Shown here: piece after piece, positions 1-8,821 of the stretch
Position numbering within the stretch: the stretch's first letter is position 1
Layout: each line of letters begins with the position of its first letter
Assembly (NCBI RefSeq): GCF_002005465.1
Contig: NZ_CP014691.1
Span: 2,302,501-2,366,500 of the forward strand
Reading direction: 5' to 3'
DNA: 64,000 bases
Origin: Neoasaia chiangmaiensis
GTDB lineage: Bacteria > Pseudomonadota > Alphaproteobacteria > Acetobacterales > Acetobacteraceae
The notes under the pieces: model-generated
The model's database searches: none
The model's input: only the letters and a program-made list of their open reading frames with translations
What the model was told of the DNA's origin: nothing
Made by a program: the position numbers and the translations under genes

Positions 1-724
1 TGATGACGGCCGAAAGCGGCATGTCACCGCGTCCCAGCGGCAGGGCCTCGCCCGTATGCATCAGCGTCTGGACGGGACGCAGTTTCGCGCCGAGCTGCCC
101 GCCGGGGTGGAAGGCGCTGAAGTCGTTCGCCGTGAAACCGCGCTGCTCCAGAAGGGCGATGGCCAGCGCGTCGCCCAGCGCCAGCTGCATCAACGTGCTG
201 GTGGTCGGGGCCAGTCCCATGGGGCAGGCCTCACGCGCACGGGGGATCGTCAGGACGTAGCTGCTGGCGCGCGCCAGCGTCGATTCCAGCATGGCCGTCA
301 CACCGACGATCGGCAGATCGTGCCGCACGCCATATTCCAGAAGCGCCGCCAGTTCGCTTGTTTCTCCGGATTGCGACAGGATGACGAGCACATCGTCATC
401 GCCGATCATCCCGAGATCGCCATGTGCGGCTTCCGCCGGGTGCACGAAAAGGCTGGGCGTGCCGGTGGAAGCGAGAGTCGCCTGAATTTTGCGGGCGATA
501 TGACCCGATTTGCCGATTCCGGAAAGAATCACCCGTCCGGAACAGGTCAGGATGCGCTCCACGACCGCGGCAAAGGCGCTTCCGAGGCCATCCGTCGCGG
601 CCAGCGCATCGCGCAGATGCTCCAGCCCATGGCGCTCGGCTTCCAGCGTGGCCGCCGCGCTCCGCAGACTCCGCGTCGCGCGATCGGCGGCATGTTGCTG
701 CGATAGGAGGTTGAACTCGGTCAT
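1..724 (-). CDS. kdsD: Arabinose-5-phosphate isomerase (KdsD/KpsF family), 3' end outside the window
   Basis: The reading frame opens at an ATG ending at 724 (MTEFNLLSQQHAADR) and runs leftward off the window edge, so 241 codons are visible. An N-terminal SIS domain is clear: a glycine/serine sugar-phosphate loop (ILSGIGKSGHIARK), then FVHPAEAAHGDLGM and LSQSGETSELAALL, as in KpsF/GutQ/KdsD proteins. These enzymes interconvert ribulose 5-phosphate and arabinose 5-phosphate, the first step of Kdo synthesis for lipopolysaccharide. The paired CBS domains usual in this family would lie beyond the edge; only the linker is seen. An RNase D-like gene immediately upstream in the same orientation is a common alphaproteobacterial neighbour, usually followed by lptC-lptA-lptB. 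GutQ-like specificity cannot be excluded from sequence alone. Confidence 0.88.
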   Translation of the reverse strand, partial: MTEFNLLSQQHAADRATRSLRSAAATLEAERHGLEHLRDALAATDGLGSAFAAVVERILTCSGRVILSGIGKSGHIARKIQATLASTGTPSLFVHPAEAAHGDLGMIGDDDVLVILSQSGETSELAALLEYGVRHDLPIVGVTAMLESTLARASSYVLTIPRAREACPMGLAPTTSTLMQLALGDALAIALLEQRGFTANDFSAFHPGGQLGAKLRPVQTLMHTGEALPLGRGDMPLSAVI

Positions 725-796
725 AGCCGCTGTCATCCCGCTTTGTGACCTATCGGTCAATCGGCAACCGGGTTCCGATATATTACCGTGTCACTC

Positions 797-1444
797 TTAT
801 GCACGATGCGAAAAGATGTCCGGCTCTTCGTAGCCCAGAAGGTCAAGCCGTGCGCGGGCCGGCAGAAAATCGTAACAGGCCTGCGCCAGATCCCGGCGCC
901 CCTCGCGGATCAGCAGGGCTTCCAGCTTCTCCCAGAGGGCGTGCAGATGCAGCACGTCGGACGCCGCGTAGCTCTGCTGCTCCGGCGTGAGCGTCGCCTG
1001 ACCCCAGTCCGACGTCTGCTGATGCTTGGCGAGTTCGACCCCCAGCAATTCACGGCAGAGTTGCGCCAGACCATGACGTTCGGTGAAGGTGCGGACCAGA
1101 CGCGCGGCGATTTTCGTGCAGATGACCGGCGCGACGGTGATGTCCAGCGCGTGTTGCAGGATCGCGACGTCGAAACGGGCGAAATGCATCAGTTTGGTAA
1201 CGCTGTCATCGGTCAGAAGGGCTTTGAGATTGGGGCAGTCGGCATAGCGGCCACCAAGCGAGACAGGTCGGATCTGCACTAGATGCGCCTCGCCGTCGCC
1301 AGCGGAAAGCTGCACCAGGCAGAGGCGGTCGCGATGGGGGTTGAGACCCATGGTCTCGGTATCGATTGCGACGACCGGGCCGAGGTCGAGGTCGTCCGGC
1401 AGGTCGCCGTCATGAAGATGAAAGACGGCGCTGGCTCGGCTCAT
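797..1444 (-). CDS. Short RNase D-like 3'-5' exonuclease
   Basis: A 215-residue protein of the DEDDy exonuclease superfamily. The three exonuclease motifs are visible: Exo I AIDTETMGLNPHRDRLCLVQ, Exo II HFARFDVAIL and Exo III YAASDVLHL with the tyrosine and aspartate. There is no HRDC domain, so it is much shorter than canonical RNase D; a full-length paralogue lies at 58018-59205. The ATG at 1444 (MSRASAVFH) is chosen because the frame further upstream runs through the antisense of tRNA-Leu. It is probably co-transcribed with the isomerase downstream, 72 bp away. The likely role is trimming tRNA or other small RNA 3' ends, inferred from family. Confidence 0.88.
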   Translation of the reverse strand: MSRASAVFHLHDGDLPDDLDLGPVVAIDTETMGLNPHRDRLCLVQLSAGDGEAHLVQIRPVSLGGRYADCPNLKALLTDDSVTKLMHFARFDVAILQHALDITVAPVICTKIAARLVRTFTERHGLAQLCRELLGVELAKHQQTSDWGQATLTPEQQSYAASDVLHLHALWEKLEALLIREGRRDLAQACYDFLPARARLDLLGYEEPDIFSHRA

Positions 1445-1509
1445 GGCGTTTCGCAATCTTCGCTGAAAGCACGGAAGCCGGCGATCGCTCGCCGGCTTTC
1501 CCGTTGTGC

Positions 1510-1596
1510 TGGTGCCCAGAAGAAGACTCGAACTTCCACGTCCTTGCGGACACAGGTACCTGAAACCTGCGCGTCTACCAATTCCGCCATCTGGGC
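1510..1596 (-). tRNA. tRNA-Leu (CAG anticodon)
   Basis: On the minus strand the sequence starts GCCCAGATGGCGGAATTGG and ends TCTGGGC-A-CCA, giving a perfect 7-bp acceptor stem with an encoded CCA. The anticodon stem CAGGT/ACCTG encloses the loop TTCAGGT, so the anticodon is CAG. The long variable arm expected for a class II tRNA is present, and the T loop TTCGAGT is canonical. Confidence 0.96.
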
Positions 1597-1618
1597 TCAG
1601 AGGCAACCCGGTAATGCG

Positions 1619-1634
1619 AAACCCGATCGGGTTT
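1619..1634. promoter_or_regulatory. 16-bp perfect palindrome between tRNA-Leu and the epimerase gene
   Basis: AAACCCGATCGGGTTT reads the same on both strands. It sits 22 bp upstream of the tRNA-Leu 5' end and about 100 bp upstream of the divergent epimerase gene. The loop would be too short for an ordinary terminator hairpin, so a protein-binding site is possible. This is a sequence observation only. Confidence 0.35.
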
Positions 1635-1734
1635 TGGCATCCGGGATGGTGTCGAGGCGTTTAGCCGCAAGGTTGGGTGGCGTCAACACCCTGCGAAGAA
1701 AATTCGACAGGCGATGATGAGTGAGGGAACAGGC

Positions 1735-2652
1735 ATGACGAAACGTATTGCGACCGTAATCGGCGGCCATGGCTTTATCGGCCGCCATGTCGTGGAAGGG
1801 CTCGTGGCCGAGGGCTACACGGTGCGTGTCACCTCGCGTCGACCCGACCGGATTCGCCGTCTCCGCCGTCTGGGTGGCGGAAACAAGGTGATACCGGTCT
1901 ATGCCAGCGTCACCGATGCCACGACGTTGCATGCCGCAATCGATGGCGCGGAGGGCGTCGTCAATCTCGTCTCGATCCTGACGGAAAGCGCGCAGGCGAC
2001 TTTCCATGCCATCAATGGGCAGGCTGCCGGGCGTGTGGCGCGGATCGCGGCGGAACATGACGTGGCACGCTACGTGCACGTCTCGGCCATCGGGGCCGAT
2101 CCGCAGTCGCCCTCCGCATACGGTCGCAGCAAGGCGGAAGGCGAGGCAGCGGTGCGCCGCATTTTCCCTCATGCCGGGATCATCCGTCCGTCCGTCGTGT
2201 TCGGGCCGGAGGACAGGTTCCTGAACATGTTCGCCACAATGGCGCGTTTTCTTCCCGTAATGCCGGTATTTTGCGGTGATACTCGTTTTCAGCCGGTCTA
2301 TGTCGGCGATGTGGCCGCGGCGATCGTGACGCTGCTGGACGAGCCGCAGGTGTCTGCGCGTCTGGTCGAGGCCGGCGGACCGGATATCCTGACGATGCGC
2401 GAAGTGATGCGATATGTGATGACGCAAACAGGCCATCAGCGTCCGCTCCTGACAGTGCCGTTGCCGCTCGCCCGTCTGGAAGCCAGTCTGTTTGAACGCC
2501 TGCCCGGCAAGCTGTTGACCAATGACCAGATCAACATGATGCAGAAGGATAATGTCGTGGCGAGCGAGGCCGTGACCTTGGGTGAGTTGGGGATCGAGCC
2601 TACGCCGATGAGCAAGATCGTGCCGCAATATCTGCATCGTTCAGCCAGATAG
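1735..2652 (+). CDS. NDUFA9-like NAD(P)-binding epimerase (complex I-associated SDR family)
   Basis: A 305-residue atypical short-chain dehydrogenase. The N-terminal nucleotide-binding motif is GGHGFIGRHVV (about residues 9-19), followed by VHVSAIGADPQSPSAYGRSK, where the SDR tyrosine/lysine pair would be. The protein resembles the bacterial NDUFA9/39-kDa complex I subunit family, whose bacterial members are thought to act in respiratory-chain or quinone-related functions; the exact reaction is not known. The ATG at 1735 is chosen because GAGGG lies 8 nt upstream. An in-frame ATG at 1714 would add seven residues. It is transcribed divergently from tRNA-Leu and has no operon partner downstream. 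Confidence 0.82.
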   Translation: MTKRIATVIGGHGFIGRHVVEGLVAEGYTVRVTSRRPDRIRRLRRLGGGNKVIPVYASVTDATTLHAAIDGAEGVVNLVSILTESAQATFHAINGQAAGRVARIAAEHDVARYVHVSAIGADPQSPSAYGRSKAEGEAAVRRIFPHAGIIRPSVVFGPEDRFLNMFATMARFLPVMPVFCGDTRFQPVYVGDVAAAIVTLLDEPQVSARLVEAGGPDILTMREVMRYVMTQTGHQRPLLTVPLPLARLEASLFERLPGKLLTNDQINMMQKDNVVASEAVTLGELGIEPTPMSKIVPQYLHRSAR

Positions 2653-2817
2653 GGCCGAACCGGACATAACGCCGCAAGAAAATTGCGCCTCCGGAGAGGG
2701 AAAAAAGCGGATTTATCCTGAAAGGTCAGTCTTGCTGACTTAAAAAAAGATCATGCCTGAATTAGCTGACGCCGACCGGTGGAACAGGTTCGCCGTAGCT
2801 GATGAAGGAACGCGCCC

Positions 2818-4260
2818 GTGGCCGAGCGTATGCTGCAATTCGTCTCTCTGCCGCAGGAAATGCCGGAGAAGCGCGCCGTGGCGGAACGTCGCGCGGATTT
2901 TGGCGAGATTTATCGGGCTTTCGCTGTCGAGCGTGCCGAGCAGCAGGCCAGCCGGTGCTCGCAATGCGGCATTCCGTTCTGCTCCATCCATTGCCCGCTG
3001 GGCAACAATATCCCTGACTGGCTGAAGCTGACGGCGGAGAACCGGCTGGAGGAGGCATACGTCGTCTCCGCCGCAACGAATACTTTCCCCGAGGTTTGCG
3101 GACGCATCTGCCCGCAGGACCGGCTGTGCGAAGGCAATTGCGTCATCGAGAAGGGCTTCGAAAGCGTTACGATCGGCGCGGTCGAGAAGTTCATCACCGA
3201 GACGGCATTCGAGAAAGGCTGGGTAAAGCCCAATCTGCCGCAGCGGGAGCGGTCACAGAGCGTCGGGATCGTCGGTGCGGGGCCGGCCGGTCTGGCGGCG
3301 GCCGAGCGCCTGCGGGCGCTGGGCTATCAGGTGCATGTGTATGACCGGCATGATCGTGTCGGCGGGCTGATGGTCTACGGCATTCCGAGCTTTAAGCTGG
3401 AGAAGCACGTCGTGTCGCGGCGGCATGCCCTGCTGGAGGAGCAGGGGATCGTTTTTCATCTCTCGACGCCGATCGGCGCGGCGCCGGGCGAAACACCGCT
3501 CGAGGAATTGCGGGCGCGCCATGACGCGGTGTTCGTCGGAACGGGTGTCTATCGCTCACGGGAAGTGCGGGTGCCGGGCGTCGGGTTGGGTGGTGTCGTG
3601 CCGGCCATCGATTTCCTGACGGCGTCCAATCGGCGCGGCTATCATGAGGAGCCGGGCGACGATGCCCACCTGCATGCGCGCGGCAAGCGTGTGGTGGTGA
3701 TCGGCGGTGGCGATACGGCCATGGACTGCGTGCGCACCTCCATCCGGCAGGGCGCGGAAACCGTGACGTGTCTGTATCGGCGCGATCGCGCGAACATGCC
3801 CGGCTCCTTGCAGGAAGTGACGAATGCCGAGGAGGAAGGCGTGCAGTTCACCTGGCTGTCCACGCCCGAGGCTTTCCTGGGCGACGTGGATGTCACGGCT
3901 GTTCGCGCTCATCGGATGCGCCTGAGCCTGCCGGATGCGAGTGGACGGCAATCCGTGGAGCCGGTGCCCGAAAGCAGTTTCACGGTGGAGGCCGATCTCG
4001 TGGTCAAGGCGCTCGGCTTCGATCCGGAACCGCTGCCCGAAATGTGGCAGGCGGACGATCTGGCCGTGACGCGCTGGGGCACGCTCAAGGTGCGTCCCGG
4101 TCATTTCGAGACGAGTCTGCCGGGTGTCTTCGCCGGGGGCGACATCGTACGCGGGGCATCGCTGGTCGTCTGGGCGATTCGCGATGGGCGCGATGCGGCG
4201 GCGGAAATACATCAATGGATTTCGGCGCGGGCCGAGAAGAATCTGGAAGCGGCGGAGTGA
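2818..4260 (+). CDS. gltD: Glutamate synthase (NADPH) small subunit
   Basis: A 480-residue beta subunit of NADPH-GOGAT. It passes electrons from NADPH through FAD and iron-sulfur centres to the large subunit encoded next. The N-terminal region has two cysteine clusters typical of the two [4Fe-4S] centres (CSQCGIPFCSIHCPLG and VCGRICPQDRLCEGNC). Then come the FAD Rossmann motif GIVGAGPAGLAAAE, the NADPH motif VVVIGGGDTAMDC and the C-terminal FAD motif GVFAGGDIVRGASLVVWAI. Translation probably begins at GTG 2818, preceded by GAAGGA; an in-frame ATG lies four codons later. The stop is 5 nt from gltB, so the two are co-transcribed with gltD first. The 165-bp upstream region is AT-richer and probably holds the promoter. 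Confidence 0.95.
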   Translation: MAERMLQFVSLPQEMPEKRAVAERRADFGEIYRAFAVERAEQQASRCSQCGIPFCSIHCPLGNNIPDWLKLTAENRLEEAYVVSAATNTFPEVCGRICPQDRLCEGNCVIEKGFESVTIGAVEKFITETAFEKGWVKPNLPQRERSQSVGIVGAGPAGLAAAERLRALGYQVHVYDRHDRVGGLMVYGIPSFKLEKHVVSRRHALLEEQGIVFHLSTPIGAAPGETPLEELRARHDAVFVGTGVYRSREVRVPGVGLGGVVPAIDFLTASNRRGYHEEPGDDAHLHARGKRVVVIGGGDTAMDCVRTSIRQGAETVTCLYRRDRANMPGSLQEVTNAEEEGVQFTWLSTPEAFLGDVDVTAVRAHRMRLSLPDASGRQSVEPVPESSFTVEADLVVKALGFDPEPLPEMWQADDLAVTRWGTLKVRPGHFETSLPGVFAGGDIVRGASLVVWAIRDGRDAAAEIHQWISARAEKNLEAAE

Positions 4261-4265
4261 GCGAT

Positions 4266-7200
4266 ATGTCGGAGCAGAATTTCGTTGCGGCGTATGACGA
4301 GAACCGCCGTCGTCTCGAAGGGCTTTACGATGCGTCGCAGGAGCGGGATGCCTGCGGCGTGGGGCTGGTCGCCGCACTGGACGGCAAGCGCCGGCGCGAT
4401 GTGGTGGTGGCCGGTATCGATGCGTTGAAGGCGCTCTGGCATCGCGGGGCGGTGGATGCCGACGGCAAGACCGGTGATGGTGCCGGCATTCATGTGGAAA
4501 TTCCGCAGGATTTCTTCGCCGCCGCCATTCACAGCGCGGGTGACGACCATATCGAGGGCCGCATCGCCGTGGGCATGGTATTCCTGCCCAAGACCGATCT
4601 GGCCGCGCAGGAGGCGGGGCGCGCGATCATCGAGCGCGAGATCCTGGATTTTGGCTACGGCATCTACGGCTGGCGGCAGGTGCCGATCGACACGGCGTGC
4701 ATCGGCGAGAAGGCGAATGCCACCCGTCCGGAAATCGAGCAGATCATGATCCGCAACCGGCTGAAGCGCTCGGAGGCGGAATTCGAACGCGACCTTTACG
4801 TCATCCGTCGCCGGATCGAGAAGGCGGCGGCGACGGGGCATGTGGACCTGTATGTCTGTTCGCTGTCCTGTCGCTCGGTGATCTACAAGGGCATGTTCCT
4901 GGCGGAGAACCTGACCGATTTCTATCCGGACCTGCTGGACGAGCGCTTCGTCTCGCGTTTCGCGATCTACCATCAGCGTTATTCGACCAATACCTTCCCG
5001 ACATGGAAGCTGGCGCAGCCGTTCCGTCGCATCGCGCATAATGGTGAGATCAACACGATCTCCGGCAATGTGAACTGGATGCGCAGCCACGAAACGCGTC
5101 TGGCCGATCCCGAACTTGATCCATACATGGCCGATCTCAAGCCTGTCGTGCAGGCGGCGGGTTCGGACACGGCGATGCTCGATAACGTATTCGAGTTGCT
5201 GACCTATGCCGGGCGCGATGCGCCGATGGCCAAGACCCTGCTTGTGCCGGCCAGTGCCGGCGCGAACTCGGCGATGACGTCGAAGCAGAAGGCGCTGTTC
5301 GCCTATTGCAATGCGGTCATGGAGCCGTGGGACGGTCCGGCGGCGCTGTGCGCGACCGATGGGCGCTGGGTGATCGCCGGGCTGGACCGCGCCGGCCTGC
5401 GTCCCCTGCGTTACACGATCACGCGGAACGACCTGCTGGTCGTGGGGTCCGAGACGGGGATGGTGCGTTTCAAGGATGCCGAAATCCGCCTGCGCGGGCG
5501 CCTTGGGCCGGGCGAGACGCTTGGTCTGGACCTGCAGGAAGCGAAGCTCTACGCGCCGGAAGAACTGCTGAACCTGCTGGCCGAACGGCAGGACTTCACC
5601 GTCTGGACACGCAATATCCGCAACATCGGCTCGGTGGTGCGCGATGATGTGGCCGAGCCGGTGCTCTTCTCCAGCGATATGCTGCGTCGTCGCCAGCTCG
5701 CCGTCAGCCTGACGCATGAGGAGATGGAGACCATTCTCCACCCCATGGTGGAAACCGGCGCGGAAGCCATCGGCTCGATGGGCGACGACACGCCGCTTCA
5801 GGTGCTTTCCAGCACTTATCGCGGTCTGGCGCATTACTTCCGGCAGGGGTTCAGCCAGGTCACGAACCCGCCGATCGATTCCCTGCGTGAAACGCGCGTG
5901 ATGAGCCTGATTACGCGGTTGGGCAATCTCGGCAACGTGCTGGACCAGTCGCCGGCGCAGTGCGACCTGCTGCAACTGCCGAGCCCCGTGCTGACGAGTG
6001 GCGAGTTCGATGCGCTTCGCCAGTTCTGCGGGCGGGATGGCGCGCTGGTGGATTGCACTTTCGATGCCGCGTCGGGCGAGGAAGGGCTGCGTGATGGAAT
6101 TGCGCGTATCCGGCGGGAGACGGAGGATCATGTGCGCGGCGGTTGCACGCATCTGTTCCTGTCCGACGAGAACCAGAGTGCGGAACGCGCCGCGATTCCG
6201 ATGATTCTGGCAACGGCGGCGGTGCATGTGCATCTGGTGCGCCAGTCCCTGCGCACCTTCACCTCGCTCAACGTCCGCTCGGCGGATGCCATGGACGTGC
6301 ATGCGATCGCGGTGACGATCGGTGTCGGCGCGACGACGGTCAATCCCTATCTGGCGCAGGAATGCATCCAGGATCGCCTGAACCGTGGCCTGTTTGGGGA
6401 CATGACGCTGCGTGAGGCGGTGGAACGTTACCGCAAGGCGGTCGACAAGGGTCTGCTCAAGATCATGTCCAAATCGGGCATCTCGATCGTCTCGGCTTAT
6501 CGCGGCGGCTATAATTTCGAGGCGATCGGCCTGTCGCGGGCGCTTGTGGCGGAGTTTTTCCCCGGCATGGCGTCGCGCATCTCCGGCATCGGCCTGCCCG
6601 GCATCGCGCGCAATGTGCTGACGGCGCACGAAACGGCCTGGGGTGGCGCGGTGGAGGCACTGCCCATCGGCGGTCTCTACAAGCTGCGCCGCAGCGGTGA
6701 GGTGCATGCCTTCAACGGCCAGCTCGTGCACATGCTGCAAACGGCCGTGGCGACCGACAGCTTCTCGCTGTTCCGTCGTTATGCCGATGCGGTGCGCCAG
6801 CAGCCGCCCGTGGCGCTGCGCGACCTGCTGGACTTCCGCAGGGTGCGGGAGCCGATCGCGGTGGATGATGTGGAGAGCATCACGCAGATTCGTCGCCGTC
6901 TGGTCGCGCCGGGCATCTCGTTGGGTGCGCTGAGCCCCGAGGCGCACGAGACCCTGGCGATCGCCATGAACCGCATCGGCGCCAAGTCGGATTCCGGCGA
7001 GGGTGGCGAGGATGCTTCCCGCGCCAGGCCGCGCGCCAATGGCGATAATGCCTGTTCGGCAATCAAGCAGGTGGCGTCCGGCCGGTTCGGCGTGACGGCG
7101 GAATACCTGAACAATTGCCGCGAAATCGAGATCAAGGTCGCCCAGGGTGCGAAGCCGGGCGAGGGCGGCCAGTTGCCGGGTTTCAAGGTCACGGAACTGA

Positions 7201-8777
7201 TCGGCAAGCTGCGCCACGCCACGCCCGGCGTGACGCTGATTTCCCCGCCGCCGCATCATGATATCTATTCGATCGAGGATCTGGCGCAGCTCATCTATGA
7301 CTGCAAGCAGATCAATCCGACGGCGACGGTGACGGTAAAACTCGTGGCGCGGACAGGCATCGGCACGATCGCGGCGGGCGTGGCCAAGGCCAAGGCGGAT
7401 GCCATCCTGATTTCCGGTCATTCCGGCGGCACGGGTGCCAGCCCGCAATCGTCGATCAAATATGCCGGTCTGCCGTGGGAGATGGGTCTGAGCGAAGCGC
7501 ATCAGGTGCTCATGCTCAACCGTCTGCGTCACCGCGTGACGCTCCGCACCGATGGTGGTCTGAAGACCGGCCGGGACGTGGTGATCGCCGCGATGCTGGG
7601 CGCGGAGGAGTTCGGCATCGGCACGGCGGCGCTGGTGGCGATGGGCTGCATCATGGTGCGGCAGTGCCACTCCAATACGTGCCCGGTCGGCGTCTGCGTT
7701 CAGGACGAGGCGTTGCGCGCCAAGTTCGAGGGCACGCCGGAGAAGGTCATCAACCTGTTCTCCTTCATCGCCGAGGACGTGCGCAATATTCTCGCTGAAC
7801 TCGGTTTCCGGAGTCTGGCGGAGGTGATCGGTCGCACGGATCTGCTGCGTCAGGTGTCGCGTGGTGCGGATTATCTCGACGATCTGGACCTTAATTCGCT
7901 GCTGGTCCAGGCCGATCCGGGGCCGCATGCGCGCTACTGCACGCGTGACGGGCGTAACGAGGTGCCGGAGACGCTGGATGCGCAGATCATTGCCGATGCG
8001 CGCCCGCTGTTCGATCATCGCGAGAAGCTGCACCTGCATTACACGGTGCAGAACACGCATCGTGCCATCGGCACGCGGGTGTCGTCACTGATTACGCGCC
8101 AGTTCGGCATGCATGCCCTGCCGGCGGACCATCTGACCTTGCGTCTGCGTGGTTCGGCGGGTCAGTCGCTCGGTGCCTTCGCCGTGCAGGGCCTGAAGCT
8201 CGATGTGGTGGGCGATGCGAACGACTATGTCGGCAAGGGGCTGTCGGGTGCGACGATCGTGGTGCGGCAGTCACCGACGGCGGCGCGCCGTTCGGAGGAG
8301 AATGCCATCATCGGCAACACCGTCCTCTACGGTGCGACGTCGGGGCTGCTTTTTGCGGGCGGACAGGCGGGCGAACGCTTCGCTGTGCGTAATTCCGGTG
8401 CCACAGCCGTGGTGGAAGGCTGTGGCTCGAACGCCTGCGAATACATGACCGGCGGGACGGTGGTCATCCTTGGCCGGGCGGGTGACAATTTCGGTGCCGG
8501 TTTTACCGGCGGCATGGCGTTCGTGCTGGATACCGACGGCAATTTCGAAAGCCGCATCAATCCCGATACGCTTTTATGGAATCGGGTCGACGGCGCCGAA
8601 TACGAGACGATGCTGCGTGAGTTGATCGAGCGTCATGCCCGGGAGACCGGCAGCGCCTATGCGACGGAACTTCTGCATCGCTGGGAGACGACGCTGGGCC
8701 GCTTCTGGCATGTCGTGCCGCGCGATTATGCCCGGATCATCGGCTATCAGCCACCAGCCGCAGCGCAGGCGGCCTGA
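4266..8777 (+). CDS. gltB: Glutamate synthase (NADPH) large subunit
   Basis: A 1503-residue alpha subunit of GOGAT that makes two glutamates from glutamine and 2-oxoglutarate. The class II glutamine amidotransferase nucleophile is Cys30 (DACGVGLVAAL), implying removal of a 29-residue propeptide. The glutaminase domain runs to about residue 430 and is followed by the central domain. The FMN/2-oxoglutarate synthase domain (about 830-1200) contains the [3Fe-4S] cysteines C1128, C1134 and C1139 (CIMVRQCHSNTCPVG). The C-terminal glycine-rich beta-helix domain (GQSLGAFAVQG, YMTGGTVVILG) is intact. Length is normal for the family. It follows gltD by 5 nt and ends in a strong hairpin. With glutamine synthetase elsewhere it would form the GS-GOGAT ammonium assimilation route. 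Confidence 0.97.
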   Translation: MSEQNFVAAYDENRRRLEGLYDASQERDACGVGLVAALDGKRRRDVVVAGIDALKALWHRGAVDADGKTGDGAGIHVEIPQDFFAAAIHSAGDDHIEGRIAVGMVFLPKTDLAAQEAGRAIIEREILDFGYGIYGWRQVPIDTACIGEKANATRPEIEQIMIRNRLKRSEAEFERDLYVIRRRIEKAAATGHVDLYVCSLSCRSVIYKGMFLAENLTDFYPDLLDERFVSRFAIYHQRYSTNTFPTWKLAQPFRRIAHNGEINTISGNVNWMRSHETRLADPELDPYMADLKPVVQAAGSDTAMLDNVFELLTYAGRDAPMAKTLLVPASAGANSAMTSKQKALFAYCNAVMEPWDGPAALCATDGRWVIAGLDRAGLRPLRYTITRNDLLVVGSETGMVRFKDAEIRLRGRLGPGETLGLDLQEAKLYAPEELLNLLAERQDFTVWTRNIRNIGSVVRDDVAEPVLFSSDMLRRRQLAVSLTHEEMETILHPMVETGAEAIGSMGDDTPLQVLSSTYRGLAHYFRQGFSQVTNPPIDSLRETRVMSLITRLGNLGNVLDQSPAQCDLLQLPSPVLTSGEFDALRQFCGRDGALVDCTFDAASGEEGLRDGIARIRRETEDHVRGGCTHLFLSDENQSAERAAIPMILATAAVHVHLVRQSLRTFTSLNVRSADAMDVHAIAVTIGVGATTVNPYLAQECIQDRLNRGLFGDMTLREAVERYRKAVDKGLLKIMSKSGISIVSAYRGGYNFEAIGLSRALVAEFFPGMASRISGIGLPGIARNVLTAHETAWGGAVEALPIGGLYKLRRSGEVHAFNGQLVHMLQTAVATDSFSLFRRYADAVRQQPPVALRDLLDFRRVREPIAVDDVESITQIRRRLVAPGISLGALSPEAHETLAIAMNRIGAKSDSGEGGEDASRARPRANGDNACSAIKQVASGRFGVTAEYLNNCREIEIKVAQGAKPGEGGQLPGFKVTELIGKLRHATPGVTLISPPPHHDIYSIEDLAQLIYDCKQINPTATVTVKLVARTGIGTIAAGVAKAKADAILISGHSGGTGASPQSSIKYAGLPWEMGLSEAHQVLMLNRLRHRVTLRTDGGLKTGRDVVIAAMLGAEEFGIGTAALVAMGCIMVRQCHSNTCPVGVCVQDEALRAKFEGTPEKVINLFSFIAEDVRNILAELGFRSLAEVIGRTDLLRQVSRGADYLDDLDLNSLLVQADPGPHARYCTRDGRNEVPETLDAQIIADARPLFDHREKLHLHYTVQNTHRAIGTRVSSLITRQFGMHALPADHLTLRLRGSAGQSLGAFAVQGLKLDVVGDANDYVGKGLSGATIVVRQSPTAARRSEENAIIGNTVLYGATSGLLFAGGQAGERFAVRNSGATAVVEGCGSNACEYMTGGTVVILGRAGDNFGAGFTGGMAFVLDTDGNFESRINPDTLLWNRVDGAEYETMLRELIERHARETGSAYATELLHRWETTLGRFWHVVPRDYARIIGYQPPAAAQAA

Positions 8778-8784
8778 TCCGCGA

Positions 8785-8814
8785 CCTGACGAACCGGCCA
8801 TCCGGTTCGTCAGG
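8785..8814. terminator. Hairpin terminator between gltB and the convergent glycosyltransferase gene
   Basis: A perfect 13-bp inverted repeat, CCTGACGAACCGG and its complement, separated by a 4-nt loop, starts 8 bp after the gltB stop. There is no long T run on either side, so it may stop transcription weakly or protect 3' ends. Its position between convergent genes fits a bidirectional terminator. Confidence 0.75.
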
Positions 8815-8821
8815 CGGGCCT

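Noticed and set aside
1445-1606. A longer start for the short RNase D-like gene
   Set aside because: The extra codons run through the tRNA-Leu sequence, so they are not coding.
3768-4265. A longer start for gltB
   Set aside because: The frame continues inside gltD, and the family needs a short propeptide before Cys30; the ATG at 4266 fits.
4212-8060. A 1282-codon open frame antisense to gltB
   Set aside because: It is the mirror of a high-GC gene: arginine-, histidine- and glutamine-rich with no family pattern. The gltB frame has clear catalytic motifs.
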